Positions 34,491 through 43,377 of a stretch of 64,000 nucleotides of DNA are shown here, in pieces. The stretch's first letter is position 1, and each line of letters starts with the position of its first letter. The notes below the pieces were generated by a model. It was not told where the DNA came from. It did no database searches and saw only the letters and a program-made list of their open reading frames with translations. This DNA comes from Neobacillus rhizophilus (lineage in GTDB: Bacteria; Bacillota; Bacilli; Bacillales; Cytobacillaceae): positions 145,666 to 209,665 of the forward strand of contig NZ_JAGYPF010000004.1 of assembly GCF_018343535.1 (NCBI RefSeq), in the 5' to 3' direction. Position numbers and translations under genes: made by a program.

Positions 34491-35048
34491 ATGAAGAAAC
34501 TCTTTAAATGGCTTGATCACATCGAAGAAGGTTTAGCAGGAGTGCTGTTTATTGGAGGAGTAGTCGTAAGTTTGTACGGAGTTTTTACAAGGTATGTTCT
34601 CAATGCACCAGAATCATGGATTACGGAAATATTTGAATTTCTACTTACGTGGTCCATATTTATTGGTTTTGGGCTGGCGCTGAAGGATAACCGGCACATC
34701 CAAGTAGAATTATTATTTGACGTGCTTCCGAAAGGTCTAAAAAGAATAGTTGCAACGATTAGTAATCTAATTGGTGGTGGATTTTCCTTCTACCTTGCTT
34801 ATTCTTCCATTGAATTAATAACGCTATCAAAAGAACAAGGAATTAAAACAATTGATGTTGGGATTCCAATTTGGATTTCATATCTGGTTCTTCCAATCGG
34901 AATGGGACTTCTCGGATTCTACTTTTTTGTAAAGGCTTACAGAGCGGCGAGAGGTGATCAAAGCGAGCTTATCGGCGAGATTGAACAGCTATATGAATCA
35001 ATGCAAAATGGTGATGGAAAATCAGGTGAGAAAGGGGTAGGAGCATGA
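34491..35048 (+). CDS. dctQ: TRAP transporter small permease DctQ
   Basis: 185 residues with four membrane helices and the DctQ pattern ITEIFEFLLTWSIFIGFGLALKDNRHIQVELLF (helix 2 with the conserved R/H/E). ATG 34491 has AAGGAG upstream; the frame from 34449 lacks a site. Overlaps dctM by 4 bp. Confidence 0.93.
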   Translation: MKKLFKWLDHIEEGLAGVLFIGGVVVSLYGVFTRYVLNAPESWITEIFEFLLTWSIFIGFGLALKDNRHIQVELLFDVLPKGLKRIVATISNLIGGGFSFYLAYSSIELITLSKEQGIKTIDVGIPIWISYLVLPIGMGLLGFYFFVKAYRAARGDQSELIGEIEQLYESMQNGDGKSGEKGVGA

Positions 35049-36313
35049 ATCCAGTCTTAATGCTATTCATAATTTTTGCAGTCCTGTGTTTATTACGCGT
35101 ACCGATCGCTGTTAGTTTAGGATTATCAAGTGTCATCGCTTTATCAATGGCAGATTTTACCCTTTACACCGTTATTCAGAAAATGTTTAATTCATTAAAC
35201 TCAGCCACCCTAATGGCCATTCCAGGCTTTGTATTTGCCGGAATTATTATGTCAAAAGGCGGTATCTCACACTATTTAATTGAGGCATTAAAATCATGGG
35301 TAGGGCATATCCGTGGAGGGTTGGCGATCATCACCATCCTTGCTTGTATGATCTTTGCAGCCATTTCTGGTTCAAGCCCAGCAACAGCAGCGGCTGTCGG
35401 AAGTATTATGATACCGGCGATGGTGGAAGCTGGATATGGTAAAAGATATGCAATGGGGCTTGTAGCCGCATCAGGGACACTGGGAATTTTGATTCCACCT
35501 TCGATTCCATTAATCATTTATGGAACGGTGGCCGAAGAATCAATCGGAAAATTGTTCTCAGCTGGTATCATCCCTGGTTTATTGTTAGGTGGAATCCTAT
35601 TAATCTCTGCGATTATTCATGCAAGAATTCATAACTTTGGTAAATTGCCAAAACAGTCGATGCAGGAAAGATGGAGAAAGACAGCGAAAGCTTCTTGGGG
35701 ATTTTTTCTGCCAGTCTTGATTTTAGGTGGAATATATTCTGGTGCGGTAACACCAACAGAGGCTGCATTTGTATCTTGCTTCTACGGATTAATTGTTTCT
35801 GTCTTTATCTACAAAGAAATGCCTTTTAAAACATTTAGAGAAGTCACGAAGGAGTCTATCAATATTACGTCGATGATTTTTCTAGTCATCGCATCGGCAA
35901 TGATTTTTGGTATGTTCCTGACAACAGAACAAGTACCTCAGGCATTTGCAACCTGGATTGAAACAAGTACAAGCAATAAATGGCTCTTTATCATTGGTGT
36001 CAATATTATGTTCTTTATATTGGGTATGTTCTTAGAAGCCGTCGCCATTATTTTAATAACACTGCCAATTCTTTTACCTGTACTTGCAATATTTGATATT
36101 AATGTCATTCATTTTGCGATTATTATGACCATAAACATGGAGTTAGCGATGATTTCTCCACCTGTTGGGCTCAATTTATTTGTAGTCAGTGGAATCACGA
36201 GGGAAAAGGTTGGGGAAGTTGTTAGAGGGGTGCTGCCATTCTTTGCGCTTATGGTTTTAGCGCTCGCTATCGTGGTGATTTTCCCACAGGTATCGTTGCT
36301 TTTAGCGAAATAA
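35045..36313 (+). CDS. dctM: TRAP transporter large permease DctM
   Basis: 422 residues, about twelve helices. DctM signatures: VPIAVSLGLSSVIALS, AISGSSPATAAAVGSIMIPAM, GTLGILIPPSIPLIIYG, AVTPTEAAFVSCFYG, and ELAMISPPVGLNLFVV. Forms the sodium-driven carboxylate importer with DctQ and the DctP lipoprotein. Reads toward the CitE-like gene. Confidence 0.95.
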   Translation: MNPVLMLFIIFAVLCLLRVPIAVSLGLSSVIALSMADFTLYTVIQKMFNSLNSATLMAIPGFVFAGIIMSKGGISHYLIEALKSWVGHIRGGLAIITILACMIFAAISGSSPATAAAVGSIMIPAMVEAGYGKRYAMGLVAASGTLGILIPPSIPLIIYGTVAEESIGKLFSAGIIPGLLLGGILLISAIIHARIHNFGKLPKQSMQERWRKTAKASWGFFLPVLILGGIYSGAVTPTEAAFVSCFYGLIVSVFIYKEMPFKTFREVTKESINITSMIFLVIASAMIFGMFLTTEQVPQAFATWIETSTSNKWLFIIGVNIMFFILGMFLEAVAIILITLPILLPVLAIFDINVIHFAIIMTINMELAMISPPVGLNLFVVSGITREKVGEVVRGVLPFFALMVLALAIVVIFPQVSLLLAK

Positions 36314-36373
36314 CCTGATTTCCAAAATAAGAGAATCTGCTTACTCATTTACTAGGGTAAGCTGTTCTTTTTC

Positions 36374-36388
36374 TGTATCCAATATCCC
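36374..36388 (+). promoter_or_regulatory. Operator-like site before the CitE-like gene
   Basis: TGTATCCAATATCCC, the reverse of the GGATACA half-site, 15 bp before the ATG. Confidence 0.55.
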
Positions 36389-36403
36389 AAAATAAGGAGT
36401 TTG

Positions 36404-37267
36404 ATGGAATTAATGCGATCCTATTTATTTGTTCCTGCGACCTCCACCAGAATGTTTGAAAAAGCGCTGGCAAGTGTTGCCGATTGTGTCATTTTTGATT
36501 TTGAGGATGCCGTAGCGATCTCTGAAAAACAAGAGGCAAGAGAACGTGCGAAACATTTTCTCCTAAATAACCAGCCGGAGAAAGATGTGTTGATTAGAAT
36601 CAACGATATGACCACGAATTTTTGGCGAGAGGATTTAGAAGCTGCCATTGAAGCCGGAGCCAGCGGTGTCATGGTACCAAAGGCTGAAAGCTTGGTTAGC
36701 ATAAAGACGTTATGTGAAACAGCTTTAATTAATCTTGAAAGACAGAAAAGGGACCTTCATTCCTTTTCCGTAATCCCGTTAATTGAAACGGCCAGAGGGG
36801 TCCAATTTGCCTATGAAATCGCATCAGCCCATTATTTGGTAAAAAGATTAGCATTTGGTTCCATTGATTATTCCTTGGATGTCGATTGCGAACTAACGGA
36901 TGAGGGAATAGAACTGCTCTTTGCCAGGTCGCAGGTGGTAACTGCGTCGAAAGCAGCGGGGATTGGCAGTCCGATAGATTCGGTATACCCTGATTTTGCA
37001 AATGAAGCAGGGCTCATTAATGAGTCACATAGGGCGAGGAAAATTGGGTTCAAGGCGAAGCTGGCCATCCATCCTAAGCAATTGCAGCCAATACACGAAA
37101 TTTTCTCGCCAAGCAAAAAGGAAATGGAAGCGGCATTAGAAATTGTCAATGCCTTTGAAGCTGCTGAGCAGCAAGGGATTGCTTCGATTGCTGTAGGGAA
37201 TAAACTGGTGGATTATCCGGTTTATAAAAAAGCGAAAGCGTTATTAGAGTCGTCGGGAGTTTCATAG
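36404..37267 (+). CDS. CitE-like HpcH/HpaI-family lyase
   Basis: 287 residues of the citrate-lyase beta/malyl-CoA lyase family: RSYLFVPATSTRMFEKAL, CVIFDFEDAV (Glu/Asp metal site), RIND, MVPKAES, VIPLIETARG and LAIHPKQLQPI. Members cleave citramalyl-CoA, malyl-CoA or similar hydroxyacyl-CoAs. With a CoA transferase in the island it is a candidate citramalyl-CoA-type lyase (inference). ATG 36404 follows AAGGAG. Followed at once by the 52-bp repeat array. Confidence 0.85.
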   Translation: MELMRSYLFVPATSTRMFEKALASVADCVIFDFEDAVAISEKQEARERAKHFLLNNQPEKDVLIRINDMTTNFWREDLEAAIEAGASGVMVPKAESLVSIKTLCETALINLERQKRDLHSFSVIPLIETARGVQFAYEIASAHYLVKRLAFGSIDYSLDVDCELTDEGIELLFARSQVVTASKAAGIGSPIDSVYPDFANEAGLINESHRARKIGFKAKLAIHPKQLQPIHEIFSPSKKEMEAALEIVNAFEAAEQQGIASIAVGNKLVDYPVYKKAKALLESSGVS

Positions 37268-37268
37268 A

Positions 37269-38204
37269 GAGGGTCTACGTGCCCGAAATGGGGTTCAAGA
37301 GTGGTAAATGGTCACGTAGAGGAGTTCTACGTTCCTGAAAAGCGGTTCAGGAGTAGAAAATGGTCACGTAGATGAGTTCTACGTTCCTGAAAAGCGGTTC
37401 AGGAGTAGAAAATGGTCACGTAGATGAGTTCTACGTACCCGAAAAGGGGTTCATGTGCAGAAACCGGACACGTAGATGAGTTCTACGTACCCGAAAAGGG
37501 GTTCATGTGCAGAAACCGGACAAGTAGAGGAGTTCTACGTTCCTGAAAAGCGGTTCAGGAGTAGTAAATGGTCACGTAGAGAAGTTCTACGTACCCGAAA
37601 ACCGGTTCATGTGCAGTAAATGGTTACGTAGAGAAGTTCTACGTACCCGAAAACCGGTCCAGGAGTAGAAACCGGTCACGTAAAGAAGTTCTACGTTCCC
37701 AATAAGCGGTTCATGAGTAGAAACCGGACACGTAGAGAAGTTCTACGTACCCGAAAACCGGTTCATGTGCAGTAAATGGTCACGTAGAGAGGTTCTACGT
37801 ACCCGAAAACCGGTCCAGGAGTAGAAACCGGTCACGTAAAGAAGTTCTACGTTCCCAATAAGCGGTTCATGAGGAGAAACCGGTCACGTAGATGAGTTCT
37901 ACGTTCCTGAAAAGCGGTTCAGGGGTAGTAAATGGTCACGTAGACGAGTTCTACGTACCCGAAAAGCGGTTCATGTGCAGAAACCGGACACGTAGACGAG
38001 TTCTACGTTCCTGAAAAGCGGTTCATGAGTAGTAAATGGTCACGTAGAGAAGTTCTACGTACCCGAAAACCGGTCCAGGAGTAGAAACCGGACACGTAAA
38101 GAAGTTCTACGTTCCCAATAAGCGGTTCATGAGTAGAAACCGGACACGTAGAGGAGTTCTATGTACCCGAAAACCGGTCCAAGAGTAGAAACCGGTCATG
38201 AAGA
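37269..38204. repeat. 52-bp tandem repeat array, 18 units
   Basis: Eighteen consecutive units of exactly 52 bp, plus a partial nineteenth (GGGGTTCTACG). Each unit is bounded by TCTACGT and ACGTAGA, an inverted pair. About half the units also hold an inner inverted repeat, CCTGAA with TTCAGG; others hold ACCCGAAAACCGG. Variants shuffle in blocks (units 8-9, 11-12, 16-17 are near copies), implying unequal crossing-over. There is no spacer diversity, so it is not CRISPR, and 52 is not a multiple of three and no long frame is open. 52 bp is five helical turns. Confidence 0.97.
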
Positions 38205-38259
38205 GGGGTTCTACGATATCGATTTTTAAGAGAAAACGAGAATAATGGAGGTCAACCAA

Positions 38260-39612
38260 ATGGTAACCGAAAAACTAGCTTTACATATTACCAATACTTC
38301 TTACGAGGATTTTAGCCAAAATGCGATCAGAGAATCCAAAAGAAGTCTATTAAACTGGCTTGGGGTGGCGATCGGCGCGGCCAACCATGAATCGATGGAT
38401 ATGGTGCTGAACGTGTCAAAATTAACGGCCAGTCAGCCGCAAGCAACTGTGCTGGGAAGAAATGAAAAAGTCGATATCCTGTTTGCGAGCCTATTAAATG
38501 GGATGTCATCGCATATCTTTGATTTTGACGATACCTTACTAGAAACGGTTTTACATCCGTCAGCACCTGTATTTCCAGCCATCCTCGCTTATGCCGAGCA
38601 GCAAAAGAAAACCGGGAAGGATGTACTTGAAGCATTTATTATTGGATGCGAGGTCGAAGCAAGGCTCGCTTTAAGTGTCTATCCGTCTCATTACTGGCGC
38701 GGTTGGCATATTACCGGCAGTGTGGGCGGAATTGGAGCGGCAGCAGCGATTTGTAAGCTGATGGGGTTAGATGTTGAAAAAACCATTTATGCCCTCGGGA
38801 TTGCAGCAACCGACCCAACTGGGTTACGTGAAATGTTTGGCACGATGACAAAGCCTTATCACCCGGGAAAAGCGGCGATGAATGGTTTATTAGCTGCACT
38901 TGTTGGGGCTCAAGGTTTTACAGCCTCCAAACAGTCGCTTGAAGCACAGCGGGGATTCCTAAACGTGTTATCCGAAGAAAATAAGGCTGAGCTCGTGACC
39001 GAACAATGGGGCGAAAAATGGGAAGTAGAGAAAAACAGCTACAAGCCTTTTGCTAGCGGAATCGTTACCCATCCGGCGATTGATGCCATTATTACGATCC
39101 AAAAGGAGCATAAACTGCAAGCAGAAGAAGTGGAATCAATCGTTATCACGGCCCATCCACTTGTGAAAGAACTAACTGGCAAAACGGCCATCACAACCGG
39201 ACTGGAAGGAAAGTTTAGTGTCTATCATTGTGTTGCAGCCGGGTTCTTTAACCTGAAGGCAGGCGTCTATGAATTCACAGATGAATATGTGAACGACCCT
39301 TCTGTAAAAAATCTTCGTGACAAAATAACGCTTGTGATCGATGAGAAGATAAAAGAAGATCAGGTTCATTTAACTGTTAAGTTAACAGATGGCCCGGAAA
39401 TCTCCCTTTTTGTTGAACATGCGATTGGAAGCGCGGATACTCCAATGTCAGATGAACAAATCAAAGAGAAATTCCTGGATGTTACAGGAGAAATCATCTG
39501 TTCTGCGGCAAAAAATGAACTCATTGACCTTATCGACCGATTTGAAGAGGTCGAGGATTTGACTTCGTTCTTCCAACTCTGCCAGCCAAAAGAGACCGCC
39601 AATCAATACTAA
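38260..39612 (+). CDS. MmgE/PrpD family protein (first)
   Basis: 450 residues: SLLNWLGVAIGAANHES, HIFDFDDTLLETVLHPSAPV, GWHITGSVGGIGAAAAICKLMG, GTMTKPYHPGKAAMNGLLAA, KPFASGIVTHPAIDAI. Family members are 2-methylcitrate dehydratases, cis-aconitate decarboxylases or iminodisuccinate epimerases; the sequence alone does not decide. ATG 38260 follows GGAGGTCAACC. Confidence 0.85.
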   Translation: MVTEKLALHITNTSYEDFSQNAIRESKRSLLNWLGVAIGAANHESMDMVLNVSKLTASQPQATVLGRNEKVDILFASLLNGMSSHIFDFDDTLLETVLHPSAPVFPAILAYAEQQKKTGKDVLEAFIIGCEVEARLALSVYPSHYWRGWHITGSVGGIGAAAAICKLMGLDVEKTIYALGIAATDPTGLREMFGTMTKPYHPGKAAMNGLLAALVGAQGFTASKQSLEAQRGFLNVLSEENKAELVTEQWGEKWEVEKNSYKPFASGIVTHPAIDAIITIQKEHKLQAEEVESIVITAHPLVKELTGKTAITTGLEGKFSVYHCVAAGFFNLKAGVYEFTDEYVNDPSVKNLRDKITLVIDEKIKEDQVHLTVKLTDGPEISLFVEHAIGSADTPMSDEQIKEKFLDVTGEIICSAAKNELIDLIDRFEEVEDLTSFFQLCQPKETANQY

Positions 39613-39683
39613 ACAAATCACCGAGGGAACAGCGGTTAGGTTCCTAAGGTGATTATGTATTTCTATCGAAAAAGGAGAGAATT

Positions 39684-41150
39684 ATGGCTTTCCCAAATAC
39701 AAGGGTGAAAGTAAATGTTGTAGCGAAGCAGAAGCAAAAGTCTTCCCTAGAAGTAAAAAAAATTATCCTATTGCTCCTTGGAATCGCGTTGATGGCGGGA
39801 GTCTATTTTATCCTTCCCGCCAACTATACAGGATCAGCCAGAATGATGCTGTCTTGTTTGGTACTAAGTGTGTTTTACTGGACGTTTGAGCCGATTCCGA
39901 TTGGCTTAACAGCGGTTATTTTATTAATAATAATGCTCGTATTCGGAGTAGTCACAACGGATGTCGTCTATAGTGGATTTGCTTCACCCGCTGTATTTCT
40001 GATCATTGGCGGGATGATGCTGGCAAAAGGGGTCAATGATACGACACTGACCAAAAGAATCGCCTATATTTTCTTATCAAAATGGGGAGGTACGGCTAAG
40101 GGGCTCTTGGCAAGCATCCTAATGATTCCACAAATCCAATCTTTTTTTATCCCAGCCGCTGCAGTACGTGCGCAGCTGATGCTTCCGATTGCAACAATGT
40201 CACTTGATACCATCGGGGAAAAGGCAAAAGGGAATCTTAGAAAAATGATTCTTCTTGGCGTGGCGTTTGGCGGGACAGTCAGTGGTACTGCGGTGATGAC
40301 GGCTGCGATTGGGAATATTTTAACGGTTGAATTATTAAAAGAGTTTGTTGGGATTAAAATCACCTATATTCAGTGGTTTACCTATACCTTCCCAATCTGG
40401 CTCATCATGATCCCAATACTATGGTTTACTTTATTGAAAAGCTTCCCCTTAACAGAAGAAGAGAAACACTTTCCTCATGTACAACAAGAATTGGAAAATA
40501 AGCTGGAGGAATTAGGGAGGTTAAATGTTGAGGAGAAAAAGTGTTTAGCCATCCTCTTCATTATCGTGGCATTATGGTTTACTGAGCCCCTGCATGGGCT
40601 GCACCCCAGTGTGCCTGCACTGATTGGGGTGGTGTTAATGGCCTTACCGGGAATCGGCTTCACCAGTTGGGGCAATTTAGTAAAAATCAATTTTGATACC
40701 GTCCTGTTGATGGGGGTAACACTGTCTCTAGGCTACGCTTTCAATAAGTCGGGAGCAGCCAAGTTGATTGGAGACAGCTTAAGTTCAGATTGGATTCTCT
40801 ACTTTCTCCATTCACCGGTTGTCGCCGTCATCACGATTCTGGTGATTACCCATATCCTTCATTTAGCAGTGGCAAATGTTTCAACGGCGGTCGTCACCCT
40901 TGTCCCGATTTTTATTGGCTTATCCACCAAAGCCGGGGCAGATCCTGTGCTGATTTGTTTGACAGCCTCTATAGCTTGTTTACATGGCTATATTCTTGTT
41001 GTAGAAGCCACGCCAAATATCATTGTCTATAGTTCAGGCCGGATTCAGCAAAAAGAGTTCCTCATGCCTGGATTGTGGTTAACGGGTCTAATGAGTGTCG
41101 TTGTGCTTGTGATTGCGGTTACTTGGTGGAACTGGCTTGGGCTTCTATAA
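39684..41150 (+). CDS. DASS/SLC13-family dicarboxylate transporter
   Basis: 488 residues, about twelve hydrophobic helices: FEPIPIGLTAVILLIIMLVFG, VFLIIGGMMLAKGVNDTTL, AFGGTVSGTAVMTAAIGNI, LHLAVANVSTAVVTLVP. Sodium-coupled carrier for di- or tricarboxylates (citrate/tartrate/succinate). A second transporter besides TRAP suggests two acids or two affinities. A hairpin without T-run (AATCACC with GGTGATT) lies in the 71-bp gap before it. Confidence 0.88.
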   Translation: MAFPNTRVKVNVVAKQKQKSSLEVKKIILLLLGIALMAGVYFILPANYTGSARMMLSCLVLSVFYWTFEPIPIGLTAVILLIIMLVFGVVTTDVVYSGFASPAVFLIIGGMMLAKGVNDTTLTKRIAYIFLSKWGGTAKGLLASILMIPQIQSFFIPAAAVRAQLMLPIATMSLDTIGEKAKGNLRKMILLGVAFGGTVSGTAVMTAAIGNILTVELLKEFVGIKITYIQWFTYTFPIWLIMIPILWFTLLKSFPLTEEEKHFPHVQQELENKLEELGRLNVEEKKCLAILFIIVALWFTEPLHGLHPSVPALIGVVLMALPGIGFTSWGNLVKINFDTVLLMGVTLSLGYAFNKSGAAKLIGDSLSSDWILYFLHSPVVAVITILVITHILHLAVANVSTAVVTLVPIFIGLSTKAGADPVLICLTASIACLHGYILVVEATPNIIVYSSGRIQQKEFLMPGLWLTGLMSVVVLVIAVTWWNWLGLL

Positions 41151-41195
41151 GAAATATTTATGAGAAATAAGCTTAATCTATAGACATTTGAAAAC

Positions 41196-41210
41196 GGATT
41201 CTGTATCCTA
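41196..41210 (+). promoter_or_regulatory. Operator-like site before the second GntR gene
   Basis: CGGATTCTGTATCCTA, arms GGAT and ATCC, about 30 bp before the regulator ATG: suggests autoregulation. Confidence 0.55.
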
Positions 41211-41241
41211 ATCAAAAATAGGATAATAAGAGGTATTTAAT

Positions 41242-41907
41242 ATGCTTGAAAAAAATCGACTCATGATAGAAAACAGAGATACCTTGCATTTAAAAGTATG
41301 TAATATTATTCGCGAAGCCATTTTAAAAGGAGAGTTAAAACCTGGCCAACGCCTTAAACAATCGGATCTTGCCGATGCGATGGGAGTCAGCCGGATGCCA
41401 ATCCGGGAAGCTCTGCAAAAACTCGAAGCAGAAGGACTGATCAAGCTTGAGCCGCATAAAGGGGCAGTCGTTAAGTCGATTGAAGTAGGCGATATCGAAG
41501 AGATATATGCTCTCCGGACGGAATTGGAAAAAATGGCTGTCTACCAAAGTGTGGAGTATTTAACTGATGAAGACCATCAACAATTAACGTCCTTGGTAGA
41601 GCAAATGGAAGCGAGCGAAGATGTGGATGATTTTATCCGTTACAATATTGAATTTCATCGTCTATTAATGAAGCGGTGCAGCTGGGAACGGCTCAATTCC
41701 TTCATTAGTACCTTGTGGAATGGTTTGCCGCAGCAAACTCCACATATTTTAAAAGGTCAAAAGGAAACATCAAATGTTGAGCACAGAAGTATCTTAAATG
41801 CCGTGTTAAATAGAGACAAGGAAACTGCAGCGAATCTCGTTTCCAACCATATTTCGCGAACCGGCAATATGTTAGTGAAAAGATTAAAAGAAGAGGAAAA
41901 AAAATAG
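41242..41907 (+). CDS. GntR-family regulator, FCD type (second)
   Basis: 221 residues: winged helix (AILKGELKPGQRLKQSDLA; SRMPIREALQKLEAEGLI) and FCD ligand domain (EDVDDFIRYNIEFHRLLMKRC; ILNAVLNRDKETAANLV with ligand His residues). ATG 41242 has AGGTATTTA upstream. GGATACA-like sites flank it and recur across the island, so it is the best candidate regulator of that operator (inference). Confidence 0.88.
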   Translation: MLEKNRLMIENRDTLHLKVCNIIREAILKGELKPGQRLKQSDLADAMGVSRMPIREALQKLEAEGLIKLEPHKGAVVKSIEVGDIEEIYALRTELEKMAVYQSVEYLTDEDHQQLTSLVEQMEASEDVDDFIRYNIEFHRLLMKRCSWERLNSFISTLWNGLPQQTPHILKGQKETSNVEHRSILNAVLNRDKETAANLVSNHISRTGNMLVKRLKEEEKK

Positions 41908-41928
41908 TTCTCTCTTTTTTTGATAAAA

Positions 41929-41950
41929 TTGTATCCAATATCCAATACAA
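41929..41950 (+). promoter_or_regulatory. Operator-like site before the second MmgE/PrpD gene
   Basis: TTGTATCC at 41929 and a further ATCCAATACAA to 41950 give the outer palindrome TTGTAT/ATACAA, 20 bp before the ATG. Confidence 0.6.
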
Positions 41951-41968
41951 GAATGTGAGGGAAGTAAA

Positions 41969-43324
41969 ATGACACTATCGAAAAGATTAGCTGAATATGT
42001 GTGCCAAACGAGTTTTGAAGATTTACCTGAACATGTCGTGGAGTTTACGAAAATCTGTATCCTAGATTGGTATGGCTCTGCCATCGCTGGAAAAGACATG
42101 CCGCCTATTCAAGCGGTGAAGGAACTTGTCGAAGAATGGGGCGGTCATGAACAAGCAAGTCTCGTCACGGGAGGAAAATCCTCACTAGGCAATGCAGTGC
42201 TGGTCAATGCCGCCTCCAGCCATATTGTGGAGCTCGACGATATTCATAAATCTTCTATTATACATGCCGGCACAGTAGTCATTCCGGCCGCAGTTACCGC
42301 AGCAGAAGCCTATGACCTCAGCGGGAAAGAATTGATTACCGCAGTAGCAGTTGGCTATGAAGTGTGTTACCGAATTGGCGAGGCTGTGTCTCCATCGCAC
42401 TATTATTTCTGGCATAATACCGCCACATGCGGTACATATGGCTCCGCAGCTGCTGTGGCGAAGCTATTAAACTTAGCTGTGGAGCAAACGATGCATGCCC
42501 TCGGAAATGCCGGCAGCCAAGCGGCAGGACTGTGGGAATTTATCGAAGACGGGGCCAACACAAAACAATTACACACCGCTAAAGCAGCCTACAACGGGAC
42601 ACTCGCCGCCCTGCTTGCCAAAAAGAATTTCTCAGGAGCAACAAAAATTTTAGAAGGAAAAAGAGGGTTCTTTAACGCGATGGCTGAATCAGCAGATCCA
42701 TCGAAAATCACGAAGAATCTTGGAACTGAATGGAAAATAATCGAGAACAGCTTTAAGATCCATGCATCATGCCGCCATACCCATCCAGCCATCGATTGTA
42801 TCCTCGACATCATGAATGAACATTCCATTGCGTATCAACAGATAGATAGAATCACGATTAAGACCTATCAAACAGTCCTGAATATTACCGACAAACCAAA
42901 CCCTGACAGTATCTACGCCTGTAAATTCAGCAGTCAGTTTTGCGCTGCATTGGCCGCAGTAAAGGGCTCCGCTTCGTTACAGGATTTTACGAATGAGAGC
43001 TTACAAGATTCCGAGATTTTAAATCTTATGGAAAAAGTAGACGTAGTCGTCGATGCCTATTATGAGGGAGCCTATCCGGAAAAATGGGGCGCCAAAGTCG
43101 AAATTGCTCTTACAAACGGGAAAATTTTTGAACAAGCAACCGATTATCCAAAGGGTGACCCTGAAAAAATGGCCACAAAAGAGGAACTAATCCAGAAGTT
43201 TATCATGATGACTGCAGAAAAATTAGAACATCCTGAGGAAGAGGTAGAAGCGATTTTTAAATTAGATTCATCCAGCACGAGAGAATGGCTGAGGAAACAT
43301 GAAATCAGCCATTTAAAGCAGTAA
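41969..43324 (+). CDS. MmgE/PrpD family protein (second)
   Basis: 451 residues: CILDWYGSAIAGKDMPPIQA, HIVELDDIHKSSIIHAGTVV, NTATCGTYGSAAAVAKLLNL, ANTKQLHTAKAAYNGTLAAL, SFKIHASCRHTHPAIDCILD. It is divergent from the first copy, so probably a different substrate. GTGAGGGAAG site. It starts the run that includes the flavoprotein and second hydratase. Confidence 0.85.
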   Translation: MTLSKRLAEYVCQTSFEDLPEHVVEFTKICILDWYGSAIAGKDMPPIQAVKELVEEWGGHEQASLVTGGKSSLGNAVLVNAASSHIVELDDIHKSSIIHAGTVVIPAAVTAAEAYDLSGKELITAVAVGYEVCYRIGEAVSPSHYYFWHNTATCGTYGSAAAVAKLLNLAVEQTMHALGNAGSQAAGLWEFIEDGANTKQLHTAKAAYNGTLAALLAKKNFSGATKILEGKRGFFNAMAESADPSKITKNLGTEWKIIENSFKIHASCRHTHPAIDCILDIMNEHSIAYQQIDRITIKTYQTVLNITDKPNPDSIYACKFSSQFCAALAAVKGSASLQDFTNESLQDSEILNLMEKVDVVVDAYYEGAYPEKWGAKVEIALTNGKIFEQATDYPKGDPEKMATKEELIQKFIMMTAEKLEHPEEEVEAIFKLDSSSTREWLRKHEISHLKQ

Positions 43325-43377
43325 TGGAGGATATCCTTATTTCATATCGAACTAAATTATTGGGAGTGGTTTGAAAA

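Noticed and set aside
37269..38204. CRISPR array
   Set aside because: Unit is 52 bp end to end with no unique spacers, and no cas gene is in the window.
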